Assembly (NCBI GenBank): GCA_009731375.1
Contig: BJOX01000013.1
Coordinates: forward strand, 823,315-887,314
Length of the DNA stretch: 64,000 bases
Direction of reading: 5' to 3'
Origin: Paulinella micropora
Taxonomy: Eukaryota > Cercozoa > Imbricatea > Euglyphida
Numbering within the stretch: the stretch's first letter is position 1; every line of letters starts with the position of its first letter. Shown here piece after piece: positions 1 to 38,550 of the stretch. The notes under the pieces are model-generated. The model made no database searches, was not told the DNA's origin, and saw only the letters and a list, made by a program, of their open reading frames with translations. Position numbers and translations under genes: made by a program.

Positions 1-111
1 ATAAACCGACAGAGCACTGTGGGTTTTATTCCGGGCTCAACAAGCGAGAAAGGGCACCCTGAGGGAACAGGATTGTGCTTCCCGTCGCTATTTCGGCATG
101 TGACTTATAGG
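1..111. repeat. Inverted repeat arm (left)
   Basis: This stretch is the reverse complement of 8917-9025, apart from a two-base indel near the inner end and scattered changes. It is single-copy in character and not a microsatellite. It codes for nothing I recognise. It begins at the window edge, so its full length is unknown. Confidence 0.9.
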
Positions 112-179
112 CGTATGGCTAGGCACACATAAGGCACCCCACCACGGGCCCAGCACACCCACACCATCCCCTAATTCTC

Positions 180-238
<59 letters not shown>

Positions 239-294
239 GTAGATAGATAGATAGATAGATAGATAGATGGATAGATAGATAGATAGATAGATAG

Positions 295-338
<44 letters not shown>

Positions 339-498
339 GAGAGCGAGGTCTGTCAACAATAGAGGAACGGACTGGCTTTGCATAGCTTAGCAAGGTATGG
401 GTAGGTAACAACAGAGGAACGGCCTGGATTCAACAGCATAGCTTAGCAAGCTATAGGTAGGTAAGATGGGTAGGTAGGCAGGTAGGTAGGCAGGCAGG

Positions 499-537
<39 letters not shown>

Positions 538-558
538 GTAGGTAGGTAGGTAGGTAGG

Positions 559-591
<33 letters not shown>

Positions 592-659
592 GATAGATGA
601 TAGATAGATAGATAGATAGATAGATTGATAGATAGATAGATAGATAGATAGATACGTAC
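112..659. repeat. (GATA)n/(GGTA)n blocks with a tandem ~58-bp unit
   Basis: Positions 178-340 and 497-655 are (GATA)n with GGTA variants. Between them, about 345-470, a ~58-bp sequence containing gcatagcttagcaag is present twice in tandem. On the minus strand this is the intron following PPID exon P12. No coding sequence is recognised. Confidence 0.85.
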
Positions 660-10442
<9,783 letters not shown>

Positions 10443-10446
10443 CTGT

Positions 10447-11463
10447 AGATAGGTAGGCAGGTAGGTAGGTAGGTAGGTCGGTAGATCGGTAGGAAGAAAG
10501 GTAGAAAGGTAGAAACATAGATAGGTAGGTAGGTAGGTAGGTGGGTGGGTTGGTAGATAGGTAGGTAGGTAGGTAGGTAAGTAGTAGGTAGGTAGATAGA
10601 TAGATAGGTAGAGTAGGTAGGTAGGGTAGGTAGGGTAGGTAGGTAGGGTAGGGTAGGTAGGTAGGTAGGTAGGTAGGTAGGTAGGGTAGGTAGGTAGGTA
10701 GGTAGGTAGGGTAGGTAGGGTAGGTAGGTAGGGTAGGTAGGTAGGTAGGTAGGTAGGGTAGGTAGGTAGGTAGGTAGGNNNNNNNNNNNNNNNNNNNNNN
10801 NNNNNNNNNNNNNNNNNNNNNNNNNNNNNNNNNNNNNNNNNNNNNNNNNNNNNNNNNNNNNNNNNNNNNNNNNNNNNNNNNNNNNNNNNNNNNNNNNNNN
10901 NNNNNNNNNNNNNNNNNNNNNNNNNNNNNNNNNNNNNNNNNNNNNNNNNNNNNNNNNNNNNNNNNNNNNNNNNNNNNNNNNNNNNNNNNNNNNNNNNNNN
11001 NNNNNNNNNNNNNNNNNNNNNNNNNNNNNNNNNNNNNNNNNNNNNNNNNNNNNNNNNNNNNNNNNNNNNNNNNNNNNNNNNNNNNNNNNNNNNNNNNNNN
11101 NNNNNNNNNNNNNNNNNNNNNNNNNNNNNNNNNNNNNNNNNNNNNNNNNNNNNNNNNNNNNNNNNNNNNNNNNNNNNNNNNNNNNNNNNNNNNNNNNNNN
11201 NNNNNNNNNNNNNNNNNNNNNNNNNNNNNNNNNNNNNNNNNNNNNNNNNNNNNNNNNNNNNNNNNNNNNNNNNNNNNNNNNNNNNNNNNNNNNNNNNNNN
11301 NNNNNNNNNNNNNTAGGTAGGTAGGTAGGGTAGGTAGGGTAGGTAGGTAGGTAGGTAGGGTACGTAGGTAGGTAGGGTAGGTAGGGTAGGTAGGTAGGTA
11401 GGTAGGTAGGTAGGGTACGTAGGTAGGTAGGGTAGGTAGGTAGGTAGGTTAGGTAGGTAGGTA
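10447..11463. repeat. (GGTA)n array with N gap
   Basis: GGTA tetranucleotides with GGGTA variants on both sides of the gap 10779-11313. Confidence 0.95.
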
Positions 11464-11589
11464 GCATTTGCACAAGATGAATACCAAGACACAACATTAG
11501 AAAACAGATATCGCGCAGCAATAGCAACCGACAAATAATCAGACACAAAACTAGTCAGAAAGACAGGCAAATGAACAGAAACACACACA

Positions 11590-11666
11590 AACACACAAAC
11601 ACACACGCACACACACACACACACACTTTTACAGACGTATGAACGTACAGACATATACAGACAGAT

Positions 11667-11699
<33 letters not shown>

Positions 11700-12175
11700 T
11701 ACAGACAGATACAGACAGATACAGACAGACTGATACAGACAGACTGATACAGACAGACAGATACAGACAGACAGACAGATAGATACACCGACAGACAGAG
11801 ACAGACAGACAGACAGAAAGAAAGATACAGACAGACACAGACAGACAGACAGACAGACAGACACAGACAGACAGACAGACAGACAGCCTGTCTGCCTGTC
11901 TGTCTGTCTGTCTGTCTTGTCTGTCTGTGTCTGTCTGTCTGTCTGTCTGTGTCTGTCTGTCTGTCTGTCTGTCTGTGTCTGTCTGTCTGTCTGTCTGTCT
12001 GACTGTCTGTGTCTGTCTGTCTGTCTGTCAGGCAGGCACGCAGGCAGGCAGGCAGACAGACAGACAGACAGACAGACAGACATACAGACAGACATATATA
12101 CAGACAGACAGACAGACAGACAGACAGGTACAGACAGCTTTAGGCAGGCACAGACAGGTACAGACAGACAGGCAT
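11590..12175. repeat. (ACAG)n-(CTGT)n-(ACAG)n, polarity switching
   Basis: ACAG units run 11640-11886, flip to CTGT at 11887-12028, and flip back to ACAG at 12047-12165. The junctions form near-perfect palindromes. Confidence 0.95.
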
Positions 12176-12700
12176 ACGCGCATGCAAACAAGCGTCTTTC
12201 CTATCTACATAGAGTGGATTTGATTCTGACCTGCCGGCCTTAGAGCGTCCGATTGATATGTCCATGTAAAGCCGAGGGTTTGATTCGTCACGCATCTTGG
12301 TATCATATCCAACCATCTTCTTGTCTGCTATTTCAATATAAAAAACAGGAAAAGTAAAACAACAACTGTATAAAAAAAGATTTAAAGAAAAATTCTTATG
12401 CAACCATTCGATCGAATAATGTGTTTGGTTGTTTTTAGGAGAGAGAAGAGAAGGGGACAGCAAAAGTGTCTGGAAAATCCAGTTCAGTGCCACCTTGCTC
12501 TTGGCTCCGCGTTTCACGGTGCTTCTCCGAGAATTGCCTGTTTCTACTGAATCCTGCCAAAATTTCTGACCCAACTTGTTTGAAAGTTGGGAGATGGGCA
12601 TCATCCGTGTGAGCAAAATATCTCAGCTCTTTCGCTTGTTCTTATTTTCTTGCTTTTTCGTCTTCCTTCTGGTCTGCCTTTCTTATTTCTCTTTCTCAGT
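12176..12700. other. Unique sequence, no gene recognised
   Basis: A 158-codon open frame lies on the minus strand (12140-12616), but its start overlaps nothing conserved and its end enters a GACA repeat. I see no known domain or splice-bounded exon. Confidence 0.6.
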
Positions 12701-12704
12701 ACTT

Positions 12705-13760
12705 TCTCTTCCTCTTCCTCTTCCTCTTTCTCTTTCTCTTTCTCTTTCTCTTTCTCTTGATCTTTCTCTTTCTCTTGCTCTGTGTCTTTGTCTTTGTCTT
12801 TGTCTTTGTCTTTCTCTTTGTCTTCTTCTCTTTGTCTTTCTCTTTGTCTTTCTCTTTCTGGGTAGGGTTAAATTAATTATGGCTAGGGGTCGTGTTCAAT
12901 TAATTAACATTAGGGGTAGGGTAAATTAGTTAAAGGTTAGGGGTAGGGTTAAATTAATGAAGGTTATGGGTAGGGTTAATTTACTTAAGGTTAGGGGTAG
13001 GATTAAATTAATTAATGTTAGGGGCCCCTAGCGTTAAATTAATTAATGTTAGGGGTAGGGTTAAATTAAGTAAGGTTAGGGGTAGGGTTAAATTAATTAA
13101 GGTTAGGGGTAGGGTTAATTTTTTAAGGTTAGGGATAGGGTTAAATTAATCAAGGTTAGGGGTAGGGTTAAATTAAGTAAGGTTAGGGGTAGGGCTAAAT
13201 TAATTAATTAATTAAGGTTAGGGTCCCCTAGGGTTAAATTTATTAAGGTTAGAGGTAGGTAATTTATTAAGGTTAGGGGTAAGGTTAAATTATATAAGTT
13301 TAGGAGCAGGGTCATATTAATTACGGTTAGAGGTAGGGTTAAATTAATAAGGTTAGGGGTAGGGTTAAATGAAGTAAGGTTAGGCGTAGGGTTGAATTAA
13401 TTAAGGTTAGGGGTAGGGTTAAATTAATCAAGGTTGGGGGTAGTGTTCAATTAATTATCATTAGGGGTAGGGTTAAATTAATTAAGGTTAGGGGCCTCTA
13501 GGGTTAAATTATGTATGGTTAAAGGACCCTAGAGTTAAACTAATTAAGGTTAGGGCTTTCTCTTTCTCTTTCCCTTTCTCCTTCTCCTTTCCTTCTCCTT
13601 CTCTTTCTCTTGCTCTTGCTCTTGCTCTTGCTCTTGCTCTTGCTCTTTCTCTTACTCTTACTCTTGCTCTTCTTGCTCTTGCTCTTGCTCTTGCTCTTGC
13701 TCTTAAGATAGAGAAGGAGAAAGAGAAAGAGAAAGAGAAGGAGAAATGGAAGGAGAAAGG
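12705..13760. repeat. 27-bp telomere-like minisatellite flanked by (TTTCTC)n
   Basis: About 25 units of ggttaggggtagggttaaat plus taattaa run from 12861 to 13553, each containing TTAGGG-like and TAGGGTT cores. They are flanked by (TTTCTC)n/(CTTTGT)n on the left (12705-12858) and (CTTTCT)n/(TTGCTC)n on the right, which inverts to (AGAGAA)n at 13706-13760. Confidence 0.9.
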
Positions 13761-13977
13761 GAGAAAGTTTGAGTGCGAGGGCCACCCCAGAGCATCCTTC
13801 GGCATGCGAAGCAAAGCCTGCCTGTTTGTGTGTCTGTGTCGTAGAAAAGCTAAAATATGAAACCGGGGGTAAGAATGCGGTATATTTCCTTGAAATCACC
13901 GCAAATACCGCGAAAATTTCTCTGTCTCGCCTCCCCTTATTTATCGATTTCCGTGGTTTTTTTAGTCAGGTTCCTTG

Positions 13978-14375
13978 AGAAGTCACAGGGGAGGGGGGGG
14001 GGGGGGGTNNNNNNNNNNNNNNNNNNNNNNNNNNNNNNNNNNNNNNNNNNNNNNNNNNNNNNNNNNNNNNNNNNNNNNNNNNNNNNNNNNNNNNNNNNNN
14101 NNNNNNNNNNNNNNNNNNNNNNNNNNNNNNNNNNNNNNNNNNNNNNNNNNNNNNNNNNNNNNNNNNNNNNNNNNNNNNNNNNNNNNNNNNNNNNNNNNNN
14201 NNNNNNNNNNNNNNNNNNNNNNNNNNNNNNNNNNNNNNNNNNNNNNNNNNNNNNNNNNNNNNNNNNNNNNNNNNNNNNNNNNNNNNNNNNNNNNNNNNNN
14301 NNNNNNNNNNNNNNNNNNNNNNNNNNNNNNNNNNNNNNNNNNNNNNNCCCCCCCCCCCCCCTGTGACTTCTCACG
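13978..14375. repeat. Inverted flanks around poly-G, N gap, poly-C
   Basis: ggttccttgagaagtcacag at 13970-13989 leads into poly-G, then N gap 14009-14347, poly-C, and the reverse complement ctgtgacttctcacggaacc (14361-14380). About 21 of 22 bases pair. Confidence 0.85.
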
Positions 14376-14392
14376 GAACCTTGCTGTAGCAG

Positions 14393-32095
<17,703 letters not shown>

Positions 32096-32296
32096 AACCT
32101 TCTTTACTTTCATAACAGATGATGAAGTGCACTCAAAAGTATTGGGCAGTCAGACTCAAAACACACCCCAAACGCAACTTCATTTATACCAGCCGCCAGC
32201 AGGCAACAGTTTGAAAAGTGGACAGTGGAGTCAACATGGCGCTCATCTGTGCAACCTATTCCGCTGCGCCTGACTTTTCATATGTTTCCGTGTGTG

Positions 32297-32327
<31 letters not shown>

Positions 32328-32333
32328 TTTAAT

Positions 32334-32383
<50 letters not shown>

Positions 32384-33091
32384 TAACGCTTCACCTCTTA
32401 TACAAGTCTCAGCTTCCATTCTATCATGCCTCTTCTGCTTACCACTCAGAGTGGCAAGTATCATCTTTCATTAAAGCGTGACAGTCCCTGCGGCGGCGTA
32501 ACCGTGACTTTCAGAATTCTGAGCCGGGAGCCCCCAAACTTGAAACTTGTTCAAGTCACTCGAATCCCACATATGTAAGCTGTCGTCTGCAACATTTGAT
32601 TCAGGGCCATGATTATTAGTTTAATATTACGGTATAATTACCATGATATGAAATGAAGTTAATTAATAGTACCTAGTCTGAGCCTTTCCCGAACTGCAAA
32701 ACTCCAAGCAAGCCGGCGCTCTGATGGCAAGTTCGATTGACTCTGGTGACGGCGATACTTCAAGTTGTGTGATACTAGTACCCGGCCATCACCCCGGCAG
32801 CGGGTGACAATATGATGATAATCATCTAGCCTCCGTTTGAAAGTCATGAGTCGTTCAGTGGATTGAAAATTCTGCATTCAAGTTGTGAGTGGAGAGCCTG
32901 TCGGTGACAGTGACGGCCTGGGACCGGCAACTTTCAAGTGCGGCCCACTGCTCAGTCAGTCAACTCAGGCTTGTACTCAGTATCGAGACAATGACTTCAC
33001 TCTGCCATGATCACTACCACTGTCAATCCATGACAGTTTTCCTCCTAGTCCCGGGGCCGGGCGCTTGCCAGGCCACTGTATATAGTATCTC
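32096..33091. other. Downstream of SLC35D; no gene recognised
   Basis: Short (GT)n and (TA)n at 32285-32380, then single-copy A/T-balanced DNA rich in ttcaag/cttgaa hexamers. No conserved protein segment is seen in six frames. Confidence 0.6.
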
Positions 33092-33385
33092 TATTACTGA
33101 ATACATTCAATTGTCAAACTCAGCCATAGAATTTGTGTTAAGGGGCAGATTTCAAATTAGCGGCCAGATTTCAGACTCGATGATTAGTGGTCAGAATTCA
33201 AATTAGTTCAATTTAACGGCTATATCCGTCCGCAAAATCTGCATAATTTTTGCGAAATACTAGTATTACCGTTAAATTGAACATAGAATTCTGACCACTA
33301 ATCTAAAATCTGACCGCTAATCTGAAATCTGACACTTAACTCAAATTCGCTGGCTGAGTTTGACACTTGAATGTACCCAGTAATA
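33092..33385. mobile_element. 294-bp palindrome, candidate foldback element or MITE
   Basis: Arms of about 125 bp pair with few mismatches around a ~45-bp loop containing gcataatttttgcgaaatac. Left arm begins tattactgaatacattcaat and the right arm ends with its near reverse complement. It has no coding capacity. Confidence 0.85.
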
Positions 33386-34375
33386 TATTAATATCATGAT
33401 TATTACGGCATAACTTCAACTGAGTCTAGTCAACGATGATTTATTCGGAGTTGACTCCATCATGGCATAACTTGAACCGTTGACTCTTGTCGGACTTGAA
33501 CACACTGAACTTGAGAGTGACTCACTGCTGCCGCCTGATGACTGGAGTCTTGAATACATGACACTGGCAGGTGACTCAGAGTACTACACGGTGACAAGAA
33601 ATATTACTATGATTACTACCGGTATTAATCATGCATATCATGGCATACTGAGTATAGTTGACTCATGATGCAGCCGGACAGTTTTAAACTTCTGTGTCGG
33701 AATCAGCGGCCGCACCGGGCACTGTCAGTCAACTTATTGAAGTTGCCACCTAAGGCGGGAGATCAGTCACCTTTAACTTGATATTGATAGTCGGACGGCC
33801 TGTGACTTGATATTAATATTTCACGATGGTAGGCCCCTCATCGGATCAGACTGAGTCAAGGGCACGGTGTCATCTAACAGGTGTCCAGGCCCCTTTATCG
33901 GATAATCATTCAACACGGTATTCATAGTATTACCATAACAGGCGTGAATTGATCTGAGTGTTCCCCGTTAGTGATATCATGCCACTTTTTCCACTGAACG
34001 ACTTCAAACTTAAGAACTTGATTAAAGCCCCGACTAAACGCTTGCTTTTCGTATAACTTGAACCAGGCCGGGAAACATGTCACTCATTTCTGAGCCGGCC
34101 CACTTTAAACCCATTTAATCTACAGTGATCGTCGTTGGCTCTTTCTGAATTGAATATGGACTCCCGAGTAGCAACTTTCATTCTCAACACACTCTCAAGG
34201 GAATGGAGAGAAAAAACACTGATTAGAATGAAAGTTGCATCTCGACCTCGGTAAGACACAGCCGCTCGGGATGTTACAGTACTTTCTTTCTTAACAGCAG
34301 GCACGCAAGTTGACCCATCCAATGCAGTTCCGGATGCAGCACAAGACGTTGACGGGTCGCGAGCAGGTTTGTATT
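33386..34375. other. Single-copy island, no gene recognised
   Basis: About 1 kb with many cttgaa/ttcaag words and no long open frame of natural composition. Confidence 0.5.
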
Positions 34376-34852
34376 GCAACACGTTGTTGTTGTTGTTGTT
34401 GATGATGATGATGATGATGTTTATGTTGTTGTTGTTGTTGTTGTTGTTGTTGATGATGATGATGATGATGTGGTCGTGGTGGTGGTGGTGGACCAGTGGA
34501 CTCATGCTGCTGCTGCTGCTGATGATGATACTGTTGTTGTTGTTGTTGCTATTGTTGTTGTTGTTGTTGTTGTTGTTATTGCTGTTATTCCTGTTGTTGT
34601 TGTTGTTGTTGTTGTTGCTGTTCTTGTTGTTGTTGTTGTTGTTGTTGCTGTTGTTGCTGTTGTTGTTGTTGCTGCTGCTGCTGCTGTTGTTGCTGCTGTT
34701 GCTGTTGTTGTTGCTGCTGCTGCTGCTGCTGTTGTTGTTGTTGTTGTTGTTGTTAAATTTAATTAAAGTAATTAAACCAATGGCATGATGGTGCATGGCT
34801 AACGGCCTTCGAGCGCCACTTAAAGACAAGTAATAAGTGTCTACTGTCGTTC

Positions 34853-34931
<79 letters not shown>

Positions 34932-35018
34932 CGTTGCTGTTGTTGCTGTTGTTGTTGCTGTTGTTGTTGTTGTTGTAGTTGTTGTTGTAGTTGTTGTTGT
35001 TGTTGTTGTTGCTGATGT

Positions 35019-35058
<40 letters not shown>

Positions 35059-35060
35059 TG
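34376..35060. repeat. (GTT)n, (GAT)n, (GCT)n arrays
   Basis: Trinucleotide arrays at 34384-34754 and 34847-35060, separated by ~90 bp of unique DNA. Confidence 0.97.
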
Positions 35061-35069
35061 GACGATGAC

Positions 35070-35226
35070 CGTCATCGTTGTTTTTGAAATGTTCCCACTT
35101 ATCTTGAAGTCCAGACCGCTCGTTGACGTATCTTGCCAGGAGGTAATTTACGGCAGAGGTATCATGGCACTTGCAGACCGAGGATTGGACCACTTTGGGC
35201 AGCCTTTGGCCCGGGAGGGCAGGCCC

Positions 35227-35232
<6 letters not shown>
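35070..35232 (-). other. Possible coding fragment of unknown kind
   Basis: The minus strand is open with natural composition (HDTSAVNYLLARYVNERSGL, then QDKWEHFKNN) between two trinucleotide arrays. I recognise no family. It could be an exon or a relic inside a larger element. Confidence 0.3.
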
Positions 35233-35270
<38 letters not shown>

Positions 35271-35316
35271 CCACAGNNNNNNNNNNAGCAGTAGTAGCAG
35301 AAGCAGTAGTAGCAGA

Positions 35317-35393
<77 letters not shown>

Positions 35394-35552
35394 AAGTAGT
35401 GGAAGTAGTGGAAGTAGTGAGTAGTAGTAGTAGTAGTACTAGTAGTAGTGGTAGTAGTAGTTGTAGTAGTAGCAGTAGTAATCGTAGTAGTAGTAGTAGC
35501 AGTAGTAGTAGTAGTTGTAGTTGTAGTAGTTGTAGTAGTGGTAGTAGTAATG

Positions 35553-35590
<38 letters not shown>

Positions 35591-35599
35591 CGTAGTCGT

Positions 35600-35679
<80 letters not shown>

Positions 35680-35715
35680 CAGCAGCATCAGCAGCATCAG
35701 CAGCAGCAGCAGTAT

Positions 35716-35751
<36 letters not shown>

Positions 35752-35758
35752 CAGTAGC

Positions 35759-35790
<32 letters not shown>

Positions 35791-35806
35791 CAGTAGCAGC
35801 AGCAGC

Positions 35807-35884
<78 letters not shown>
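35226..35884. repeat. Poly-C, 10-N gap, (AGT)n/(AGC)n
   Basis: Poly-C of about 40 bases, gap 35277-35286, then ~600 bp of (AGT)n with AGC, CGT and TGG variants. Confidence 0.97.
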
Positions 35885-36129
35885 TAGTCAATGTTTTTTT
35901 TCTTGTTGCTATAGTTGTTCTTGCTACTAGTGCTGGTTCAGTTGGGTGGTAATGTCCATTTTTGTTCATTCTGTCAGCCCTTATTGCTATGCACTTATGC
36001 CGGTACTTCATTATTTGTTAATTTTTCTACCAATCAATGTATGAAGTCATCCCTCCGAGCCCATCTACCAATTTGCTTCATTTACTTCAGTAGTACCTGT
36101 TTATGTACTTATATGTGCACCCCCTATGC

Positions 36130-36199
<70 letters not shown>

Positions 36200-36209
36200 N
36201 NNNNNNNNN

Positions 36210-36244
<35 letters not shown>
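36130..36244. repeat. 70-base poly-C, 10-N gap, (CT)n
   Basis: An uninterrupted C run from 36130 to 36199 abuts a gap and then (CT)n. Confidence 0.97.
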
Positions 36245-36248
<4 letters not shown>

Positions 36249-36644
36249 CTGTCACGGTGTTATTATTCTAGTAATATACTGCGGCCGGCCGGGTGTGTAA
36301 GTTACCCACAGGGCAGCCGCCACGATACCGGTAATCCGATCGGTCCTCTTCAAACTTTAGAGGCTAAAAATAGATAAAATCATAGTAAAGTCAGAACTGA
36401 ATCATGTTTCTTTCTGAAAGTGTTTTTGAATCATGAGTCCAACCGGGGTCCCCGGGCCGCGGTAGTTTAACTCAACTTCCGTTCTTAATGAATGATGATC
36501 GTTCATGTCAGACGTTAAACTGCGTCGGAGCGTCCGGTCTCTGCGGTGGCAACTTGAATGATGACTTGAAACTCAGGCTACGGTGTGTGACTGCCTTCTG
36601 ATAGTGTTACGGTAGTACGATATTTAATAACAGATAACTGTGAC

Positions 36645-36780
36645 TAACGATATGAAGACTGTGGCCCGGGAATACCCGAAAGTAGGGACTCCGTAGACTT
36701 CAGGCCAAGGATACTACCGACAGACCGGAACGGTAACGGTATTGCCATTGAAGTATTAATACATACCGGGTGGGCCGGCA
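36645..36780. repeat. Diverged direct repeat, left copy
   Basis: taacgatatgaagactg, aaagtagggactccg, gatact and gaccgacag-cggaac recur in the same order and orientation at 45137-45275. Both copies then lead into gccat-t-ataccggg/ggcc sequences. About 135 bp align with several gaps. Confidence 0.75.
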
Positions 36781-37920
36781 TAATCCCTTCTCCCCCCCGA
36801 ACGCGCTCACCCTTATCACGTGCGCGCGAGCCTTTGAAATCGAACTTATACCGCCGCCGACCGACCTCGGGACTCATGATAGAACTTATGAAGCAAATAC
36901 TACCGAACCTGAGTCACGGACTGTCGTCGCCGTACTCGTATTGATGAATTAAACAAACTGATTTCAAGTTGGCAACCATTCGCCAACACTTACTGCGCTG
37001 CGTAAGATTTTGATTAACTTCAAGCCTACGGTTGGGCCATTCGCCAATATTTATATCCGCCCCCACCCGTTACCCAAGATTCCACGCACCCGTGCAGTGA
37101 ACTTAAAGTGTTGAGTGATTTCGAGTAATACCAATTCCCGCAAGCCTGAACAAAGCTGTTGCCCATTACTCATACGCCATATTATGATTACTCGTAACCA
37201 CCGGCCCCGCACTTCCCCATCCCCGACTGAGGCCGTTATCCATGACTGTTACCACAGATGATCCGAATAACTTTCAAAATATTTGCCGCTTCCCCGACTT
37301 CCCCCAGAACCGGCCCCTAGTCATTCATCGTCGCCCCGACCTAGTGTCGGTCTATACTATCCCGGTCTATACTAGCCCAAGCGAAAAGTAATCCTTGCAA
37401 CACCGCCCGCCTTGTGCGCTACAGCTCCGCTGAGATTACTTCTCGCTGTATCCCTTTCCCTCGGACTTGAAGTTCGGGGGCCTCTGATTCTGCCCGTCCG
37501 AAGCTCATCGACCCTCGCCGACTTGAAGTTGATCTCGCCGTCTGGAAGTTGCTGTGCCGCCCCCTCGTGTTCCATTCCGATCCTTCCGTCAGGCACTGAT
37601 GGCTCATACCTCGTCCCATTCTTCTCGAAGAACAATCGATGCCGACCGCCCCCGTGTCGAACTGCAAAAACACGCCCTCCGTTGTATCTCCGGCTTTTAA
37701 TAGCCCCCTGATGCCCCCTGGCCCGTTGTAGTCCCGGTCGCCCAGCCCAGAGGCAACCTAGGCAAGGAAAGGCTCCCCCGGACCTTTGCTGACCCCACCG
37801 CGGTCCCCCCAGCTCTGACTCTTGAAACGCCATGCTTGAAACGAACCTGAGAGCTGATGAAATAGATTGTATGTGCCCTTTGTCTATCCTCTCCCATCAT
37901 CCCTTCTACCCCCAATGATC
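36781..37920. other. C/T-rich unique DNA, no gene recognised
   Basis: The plus strand is markedly C- and T-rich. Overlapping open frames of 99-153 codons on both strands carry no known motif; the high GC content alone could keep them open. Confidence 0.5.
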
Positions 37921-38275
37921 AAAGTCTCTCTTTGATTCCGCTCATAGCCCCCATTGTGCCGCTTATGTGAGTCTATCAGTGCCCCGCATGTCTGTAATAT
38001 ATAAAATCTTGAAGGTCGAAACCCCATATATGCCCCTTCCCCATCCCCCTTTCTTCCCCTTATTGCAAGTCTGTCTAAGTTACCGCTGCCCCCATCATCG
38101 TCGTCATCGTCATCTTTATCTTTCTCNNNNNNNNNNAAGTCTCTCTTTGAATCCACCCTTAATCCCCATAATGCCGCTTCTGTGAGTCTATCAATGCCCC
38201 GCATGTCTGTAATATATAAAGCCCCTGGGGTCGAAACCCTATATATACCCCTTCCCCATCCCCCCTTTGTTACCC
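37921..38275. repeat. Direct tandem duplication, ~130-bp units
   Basis: aagtctctctttgattccgc at 37921 and aagtctctctttgaatccac at 38137 start two units that share gtctgtaatatataaa and gtcgaaaccc. A 10-N gap (38127-38136) lies between, so the duplication may be an assembly joint. Confidence 0.8.
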
Positions 38276-38550
38276 CACCCTTCTTTCCTTTCCCCCATTG
38301 CCGCCATGTAGATTCTAAAATAGGGAGCATATCATATCCGTCCAAATGCCCATACATTCATGCCCGCCATATACCCGCTCTCTCTTATATTATATAAAAA
38401 CCCCAAACTCGCCCCCATAGACCCCTTTCTTATTCCGCTGCCCAAAACCCCTGTTTGTTTTCGTTTTCTGTGTCTATTGCAAACCCCTCCCCTTTTGGGT
38501 CCTTTCCTTCCTTCCCCAATAAACCTCTACACCTGAGTCCTCGTCCAAAT

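Noticed and set aside
12140-12616. 158-codon minus-strand frame
   Set aside because: No recognisable domain, and its end is translated GACA repeat.
34759-35697. 312-codon minus-strand frame as a protein
   Set aside because: Apart from ~50 codons of natural composition it is poly-Leu, poly-Asn and poly-Asp from trinucleotide arrays, and it crosses an N gap.
37372-37833. Overlapping 153- and 99-codon frames on both strands as genes
   Set aside because: Both are open because of high GC content; neither shows a motif or splice context.
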